Source of the DNA: Amanita rubescens
Taxonomy: Eukaryota > Basidiomycota > Agaricomycetes > Agaricales > Amanitaceae
Direction of reading: 5' to 3'
Length of the DNA: 24,986 nucleotides
Assembly (NCBI GenBank): GCA_015039365.1
Contig: WION01000673.1
Location: 1-24,986, forward strand
Under the pieces are notes generated by a model that saw only the letters and a program-made list of their open reading frames with translations, did no database searches and was not told the DNA's origin. A program made the translations under genes and the position numbers. Positions within the stretch are counted from its first letter, which is position 1, and the number at the start of each line of letters is the position of its first letter. Shown piece after piece: positions 19,908 through 24,986 of this stretch.

Positions 19908-20905
19908 TCAGTCGGATAGCTCCGAGTCTGAACCAGACTCATCCGTCGTTTGCGGCCTACAGCAATGCTTATGAAACATGTGATGTGTAGCAATGAGCCC
20001 ACACGCGTCACACTTGACAAACAAGCCGAGGAATTGCTCTTCGGTTAATCCAGGCTTTTCCTTAAGCTCCAGCTGCCATAAATTCCACCAGTCGGTTCGG
20101 CGACGCAAATCCATCCCTTCAAACTCAGGAGCAGGGAAGGGCGGGTCCATCATATCTGCTGCACGCTTTTCATCACAACCGATCCATCTTTTAAAGGATA
20201 TCCTCTACATACCAACTCGAGAATATGTCCGCCCTACGGCTATACCCCTCTCCTCCCTTTCGGTGAAGACTTGTGGAGGGCAGGGTGTACCTTGCAATCC
20301 GTAAGTGCCAGATTGGTATAGAACTGAAAACGTTAGAAACTAACCTCTCAGGGGATAGGTCTTCAAAAAGACACCCTTCTTGGGGTATATCCTCTCTATT
20401 GGTACTGCGTGAGGAAGGCGTCAGTTCTCGCTACGCCAAAGGACTTGTGAAATGAAGACGAACCCAAATAACCGCACTGGTGCTTCGCGCATTCGGCGAC
20501 ATACTCTCCTTTGTACGGACCATCTATAGCTAAGTAGATGGCTGCTTCCTTATACGGTGCTTTTTTACTGAACCGTTCCAACAGGGGGCATAGGCATCCT
20601 GGCCCAAGGTACTCATGAGTTTGACGATATTGGCGCAATCCATCTGGTGGTACACGGGCTCCATCATTGATCGGCCTATGAAGAATGCAAGTTCAATAAT
20701 CATAGTAATCGTGGAAGTCATGGTTACTTGCCAATAATGCGTGACTAAGTCCTGTTTAGCGGGATCGTAGGACAAGACGTGGTAGGTCAACTCATTGACA
20801 GCATACAGTAACTTTTGTCTGTAGGTTGGGATAGTTGAGAATGGTAACGGTCTGGGATTTCTGGACATTCGGGATAGATCGAGCGGGTCGGTGTCCAATT
20901 TCAGC
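19908..20905 (-). CDS. Cys-rich Agaricomycete family protein, paralogue A (5' end broken or missing)
   Basis: Exons read from about 20905 to 20732, then 20675-20464, 20404-20345, 20290-20213 and 20155-19908. Four phase-consistent introns are 20731-20676 (GC donor GCAAGT), 20463-20405, 20344-20291 and 20212-20156. Landmarks are SYDPAKQDLVTHYW, QTHEYLGPGCLCPLL, GEYVAECAKHQCGYL joined to VPIERIYPKKG, and a last exon with MDPPFPAPE, LTEEQFLGLFVKCDACGL and a following His/Cys pair (HKHCC). The two Cys/His clusters suggest zinc binding; function is unknown. All exons have a counterpart in the paralogue at 21306-22502. Upstream, the frame homologous to the paralogue (VTHYDQATEI) hits a TAA at about 20948, and no in-frame ATG lies at the 5' end, so this copy is N-terminally broken or starts from an unseen exon. 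Confidence 0.6.
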
Positions 20906-21305
20906 ACTAAGGGATGATGTTGACGTCTCTGGCTAGGAATAGGCTCTTATATTTCGGTCGCCTGGTCATAATGAGTCACCTTGGCGTCCCTGAACAATCC
21001 GTCTCCCACGTGATTCAGTGCCATTGAATGCACATGCCAAGGGCAGCAGGAGAACAACCCAGTATACACTCAACGAATATAAAATAAAGCTCCGGTTCAA
21101 ATATTGTCAATTGCAGGTGACCTTTTGGCGTGGAATGCCGCCAACCTACGTCGATCAGGCTTTGGAAATCTCTGCGTGCATAAATAGTATACGATCGTCT
21201 ATTGAGGGATGTACTCTAGAGGGTCGGGATAATGGTAATATCGTTAAATTGTGGAGAATCATGAAGTTCAAAGGAATATCAAATATCCAGCTGGTTAGTT
21301 TCAAG
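20906..21305. other. Spacer between the two tandem paralogues
   Basis: The left part (to about 21010) is the decayed 5' homology of paralogue A, with a shared GGTGACTCATTATGAC on the minus strand. A plus frame at 21018-21404 is open but GTG-led and overlaps the 3' end of paralogue B; no family was recognised and it is probably a chance frame. Confidence 0.4.
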
Positions 21306-22502
21306 TTATGGCTCACAACTATGCTCGTAGAACGATCGATGCATAACGATGAGCTTGCATATGTCACACTGGACGAACAAGCCCAGGAATTCCTCTTCGG
21401 CTAGTCCAGGCCTATGAAAACTGCCAACCTTTTCGAATCTCCGCCAGTCAGTCAGTGTCCGACGCCTCTTCAATGCAGGGAATGGTGGGTCGAGCAGACC
21501 TATTCCGCAGTCGTCGTAACTAATCCACACTAATAGGATTATCATCACATACCGGCTTCCGCATGTGTCCTCTTCAGCGGCCTCGTGGTGGTCGCAGGCT
21601 CTACCTCCTGGGCGAAGACTTCTGTGAGGCAGGGCCCCTCAACATCAGCTCTCACCTCGTTCTTGGCACAGACTTCCGGAGGGTAAGGTGTACTGACATC
21701 TTGCAACCCAGGTTCGTAAGTTAACCTAGAATCGAAAACCTGGATACTGACCTCGCAGGGGATATGCCTTCTCCGGGACTCTTCGCCTAGGATATATGCG
21801 CTCTAACGGTACTGAGTGATACACCAGAGCATTAGTACTCGCTTCATCGAGGCCGGAAAATGGAGACAAACCCAAGTAGCCGCAACGGTCGTCTGCACAT
21901 TCGGCGACGTATTCCCCTGGGTACAGACCATTTACAGCCAGGTATATCGCTGCCTCCTTATGTGCTGTGAGTGGTTCTAGCAGCGGACATAGGCATCCCG
22001 GCCCAATGTATTGGTGGGTTTCACGGTATAGACACAATTCGTCCGGGGGCACTCGCTTGCCACCCGGAAGGACGGGCCTATCGAATCAATGCAAGGTCAG
22101 TAAAACATCGTAGTTTATCACGGTGGAAGTTATGACTACGTGCCAGTAATGTTCAACTAAGCCCTGTTTGGCAGGGTCATAGGACGTTACGCAGCGGTTC
22201 GACTTGATCACATGCAGCAACTTCTGGCAATAGGTTGATAATAACATCGGTACGGGAACGCTAGGCATCATGGTAAGCTTGAGCGCTAAGCGATGAATCT
22301 GATGTAACTGGGTAGGGATGGGATTTCCGTCGCCCCAGTCATAATGAGTCACTTCTGCCAGCGTCCCTGAACGTGACTCACATACCAGGGGAGCCTGAGA
22401 TACAAAGGCAAAGCCTCCCTCAAGAACACTCGTTCTCGCGCCTGCAATGTCTGGGGCCGAAAACGATCCTTCTCCGGTCAACGCTCTAAAGCTTGGAAGC
22501 AA
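21306..22502 (-). CDS. Cys-rich Agaricomycete family protein, paralogue B
   Basis: Exons read from about 22502 to 22144, then 22077-21872, 21811-21752, 21699-21553 and 21499-21306. Introns are 22143-22078 (GC donor GCACGT), 21871-21812 (60 nt), 21751-21700 (GTCAGT, 52 nt) and 21552-21500 (GTATGT, 53 nt); all phases agree. Landmarks are THYDWGDGNPIPTQ, SYDPAKQGLVEHYW, ETHQYIGPGCLCPLL, GEYVAECADDRCGYL joined to VPLERIYPRRR, and a last exon with LLDPPFPALK, LAEEEFLGLFVQCDICKL and HRSFYEHSC. Cys pairs in exon 2 and in the last exon suggest two zinc sites. It shares every intron position with paralogue A about 1.4 kb away, showing tandem duplication. The 5' frame is open to 22502 but has no clear ATG there, so an upstream exon is likely. 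The family is common in Agaricomycetes; its role is unknown. Confidence 0.65.
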
Positions 22503-22769
22503 GAAAAAGCCGTGAGACTATCTGACCACTTCTCCGCTAGACATGGCATTCACAGAAGCCCAGTCGCGCAGGTGGTCCTTTCGTTCACCATGGGCGACAC
22601 TTTGGCAGAACAGTACATGCGATGTGTAATGTCCAAGCACTTATTGCAAATTGCCTCATTCTTTTCGGCCAAGACGGGGAAGTTGCCCTAGAAGTGCTCA
22701 CAACGCAGTCCATGTTCAGCCTCTTTCTTGCATCCTGACATTTGACATACTCATTTCCTTCTATACTAG
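22503..22769. promoter_or_regulatory. Divergent region with unresolved 5' exons of two genes
   Basis: This space lies between paralogue B (minus) and the DUF6698 gene (plus), and the N-termini of both are unresolved here. A plus frame (about 22514-22690) is open, including FSARHGIHRSPVAQVV, and could be a first exon of the DUF6698 gene; it ends at a TAG before the next acceptor. Confidence 0.35.
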
Positions 22770-23862
22770 GCAACGAAAGGAGTTAAATGTGTTTCAGCAA
22801 CTGTTGGAAATGGTGCCCCATCTACAGGAGCGTCTTATGGAAAGCTCGGAACTTGAAGAATACATGACGATAGCAGATTCGGTACGTCTACAACTTGAGA
22901 GCTCTCAAATTTATGCTTATCGTTTACCACTAGATTCAAAAAGGCATGTCAAGCGCAAGATCTGACGACACCAAGAGTCTCAAGGGGGTCGTGCTGGACT
23001 GGATAACTCCCCGAGACAAGCCTTTGAATCCACCACTTTCCCGTAGTGTCAAGACGAACCGTGGCTTCAACCACCCCGTCACCGGAGCGCTCCTCTGTCC
23101 AGCTGGCCTAGATTGGAATGATCCCGAGTGACTCACTTTATCCCCCTTACATGTTGGTTACGCTAATCCGCTATCATAGAACTCGCACAAAGCTTACCAG
23201 CGGTCAACTAGCTGTGAAGGGGGACCAATGGCCGTTGATATTATACGCAAAGCAGGAGTTCGACTCTGAAGATCCATGGGATGGGCTCTTTAGAAGTGAG
23301 CTTCTTGTCTGGGTTCGTACTCGTTTGTTCTCTTTTTGGGTTATTCACTACTGGGCGTGCAGGCCTTCAAGCATATCTTCACTTCGCCCAGCTCTGTGGA
23401 GAAAGAGAACAAAGCGACGAGATCCGGCAACGCTCGTATCCACGGCATGACCCGGGTCACGACGGCTTCCTTAGCCTACGTTGCTACACAGGCGAGTCCA
23501 AGTCTGACCGTCCTTGTAGCTTCAATCACTGAACATCCAAGTAGCTTCGTTTCGCCTTGTCATCCACATCCGTCTTCAGCCGATCTGACACTTCAACCGA
23601 CTCGGAAAGATTCTACGAGAGCGTATGTGACTTTTTGAACGATCCCGATGAGAAGAACGAGGTTACTGATTTGCTGAGCTGGTGGGATTGGTAGGTCTTT
23701 CGTTAATACATCCAGTGCCAGTCTTCTATCTCATCTTTTTGTAGTCAAGTATTCCCCAGCTACGTGAGCCGTGAAGGTGGAATAACGAAGGAAAGCGCAC
23801 TAGCGAAGTTGAAGGAGAAGAGGGAAAAGCTGAAGCAATTGCAGAACAGGCGAACGTCGTGA
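22770..23862 (+). CDS. DUF6698 family protein, five or more introns, 5' end unresolved
   Basis: Exons are 22770 to about 22892, 22944-23127, 23180 to 23306 or 23312, 23363-23491, 23545-23690 and 23745-23862 (stop TGA). Family landmarks in order: FQQLLEMVPHLQERLMES, ARSDDTKSLKGVVLDWITP, LNPPLSRSVKTNRGF, TGALLCPAGLDWNDPE, KGDQWPLILYA, DPWDGLFRSELL, AFKHIFTSPSSVEKENKATR, SGNARIHGMTRVTTASLAYV, FALSSTSVFSRSDT, SERFYESV and FPSYVS. This is the conserved DUF6698 core, a family expanded in Agaricomycetes and of unknown function. Intron 23492-23544 begins GCGAGT after CAG; only this GC donor keeps the frame. The first intron's donor is uncertain: GTACGT at 22882 breaks phase, GTCTAC at 22886-22893 fits. 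The usual N-terminal region before FQQLL was not found with confidence. Confidence 0.8.
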
Positions 23863-24542
23863 TACCCAGTAAGCTAATTTATGCAAAGACAGAACTCAAT
23901 AACCCCCAGCCTCTTGTTCTGCGAATATTCAGGAGATGCACGATAGCTTGAATTGGTCCCGTTGTGCTGCATCAAACCGTAGCTTAACCTTATTGGACTT
24001 CCATCCACCGGCCTTCTTTTTTTTACCAGAATGGGGTGTCCCCCCACCCAGCAATAATTAGTTCTACTTTACTGTCTAATGTACCGACTCTTGCGATTTG
24101 CGCCGCGTACGGGTTGTGAGCATCATTGCACCATGCTTCAGATCGGACGCCATTTTCCTGCAAACTGTACATCATGTAGGTGACATTGAATTCTTCCGCC
24201 AATCATAACCGGCCACAGCGCGAACAAATCCATTCACCTCCCTGCAAAATCCCGTCAACAACGCACCACCAACACATCTTCTTCGTCGATTCAACCATCT
24301 CAATCCTGGCATCCCGTCGTAAGTTCGACGCATCCTGAACTTGATATCCCGGCCCTTACGCCTTACCATGCTATTTGATGCGCAGCGGGTGAAAAAGACA
24401 TCGGCCGAGCATGAAAAAGAACGGAAGGTTACCAGAAGCACCGTTCCCCCAAATTCGAGGTGAAAACAAGCTTCTCCTTCAGCAGCACGTGTAGTCGGTC
24501 CCGCCCCGCAAGTATACTATGTGCCAGTGTCAGTATTGGAGT

Positions 24543-24609
24543 GGACAAATAGAGTGCAAAGAGACAGCACAAATAGAGCGCAAAGAGAGAGCACTTGAAA
24601 GAGAGCGAA
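24543..24609 (-). repeat. CTCTTTGCGCTCTATTTG tract, variant inverted copy
   Basis: On the minus strand it reads CTCTCTTTGCGCTCTATTTG, then TGCTGTCTCTTTGCACTCTA and TTTGTCC: two copies of CTCTTTGCRCTCTATTTGT spaced 25 bp. It resembles the CTCTCTTTGG tracts but is more diverged. Confidence 0.5.
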
Positions 24610-24705
24610 ACCCAGGCTTTGCGCATGTTTTGACCGCACTTAGTATGATCTGACTCGTCACCACCACCGTGGTCTGTTCGTTTCTTCGTCTTCGTCATCC
24701 CTACG

Positions 24706-24788
24706 ATCCACGGCACAGAAGAATCCAGGGGCAGACTTTACGTCGCCCCTCAAGGGGTAGACTCTCGCGTCGCTCTTTCACAACCGTG
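24706..24788 (+). repeat. Dispersed ~87-bp repeat, copy 3
   Basis: It contains CAGACTTTACGTCGCCCCTC, then GGGGTAGACTCTCGCGTCGC and TCTTTCACAACC, parallel to copy 2 at 18059-18146. The left block is more diverged than in copies 1 and 2. Confidence 0.55.
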
Positions 24789-24986
24789 ACCCAAACTGTG
24801 CCAGTTCCGTCTGCCGACTTCATCATGTATGCATTGATTTTTTGCCTTATTTCCATTAGACTGACTACGCTACCGCGCTTTCCACCTGTTACTGCCCTGT
24901 TCACCTGCATTCAATTTGTTTGGTAATGTTACTCACGTCTCGTATTTAAACTAACTTATGGATACTGTCGCGTACATTCCGAGGCA

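Larger units (their letters stand above)
23863..24986. other. Gene-poor stretch to the right edge
   Basis: No gene with a recognisable domain is seen. A short T-rich run (24018-24026) and several chance frames are present. It holds an inverted CTCTCTTTG tract (24543-24609) and dispersed repeat copy 3 (24706-24788). Confidence 0.45.

Noticed and set aside
21018..21404. Plus-strand open frame between the Cys-rich paralogues
   Set aside because: It starts with GTG, overlaps the last exon of paralogue B on the other strand, and shows no recognisable motif.
22585..22700. Possible MYND-type zinc finger on the minus strand (CNKC...MYCS, then CQ...DW in another frame)
   Set aside because: The halves are in different frames with no intron between them, and the spacing of the second Cys pair does not fit. 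It was considered a chance resemblance or at most a decayed remnant.

Overview
This looks like a repeat-rich accessory region of a basidiomycete (Agaricomycetes) nuclear genome. Genes are broken by short introns (about 47-66 nt, one of 73 nt repeated six times, one of 88 nt) with GTRNGT-like donors and CTRAY-like branch sites. The recognisable families (Plavaka transposase, OTT_1508-like deaminase, DUF6698, and two Agaricomycete families of unknown function) are typical of mushroom-forming fungi and relatives. No bacterial operons, rRNA, tRNA or CRISPR were seen. Exon models were read by eye from splice signals and phase, without transcripts.

Left part (1-6000). The minus strand carries the 5' part of a Plavaka (CACTA-like) transposase gene that runs off the left edge; it contains two in-frame minisatellites. 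Then comes a gene-poor stretch with dispersed repeats. From about 3160 to 4815 lies a six-copy tandem array whose every monomer carries a perfect-looking minus-strand intron of exactly 73 nt.

Middle part (6000-14412). A four-exon JmjC dioxygenase-like gene (plus) is followed by a three-exon gene of a multicopy Agaricomycete family of unknown function (minus). Divergent from it is a large gene (plus) whose C-terminal half has the HCE and CCPVC zinc motifs of an OTT_1508-like deaminase, with a charged tandem repeat in the linker and an apparent frameshift.

Right part (14413-24986). About 5 kb is gene-poor, with diverged duplicated exon-like pieces. Then come two tandem paralogues (minus) of a Cys-rich family, sharing all five intron positions, and a DUF6698 gene (plus). 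In all three genes the reading phase closes only if one intron starts with GC instead of GT.

The genes do not form an obvious pathway. They share membership of expanded, lineage-specific Agaricomycete families in transposon-associated sequence. Several dispersed short repeats link the intergenic stretches.
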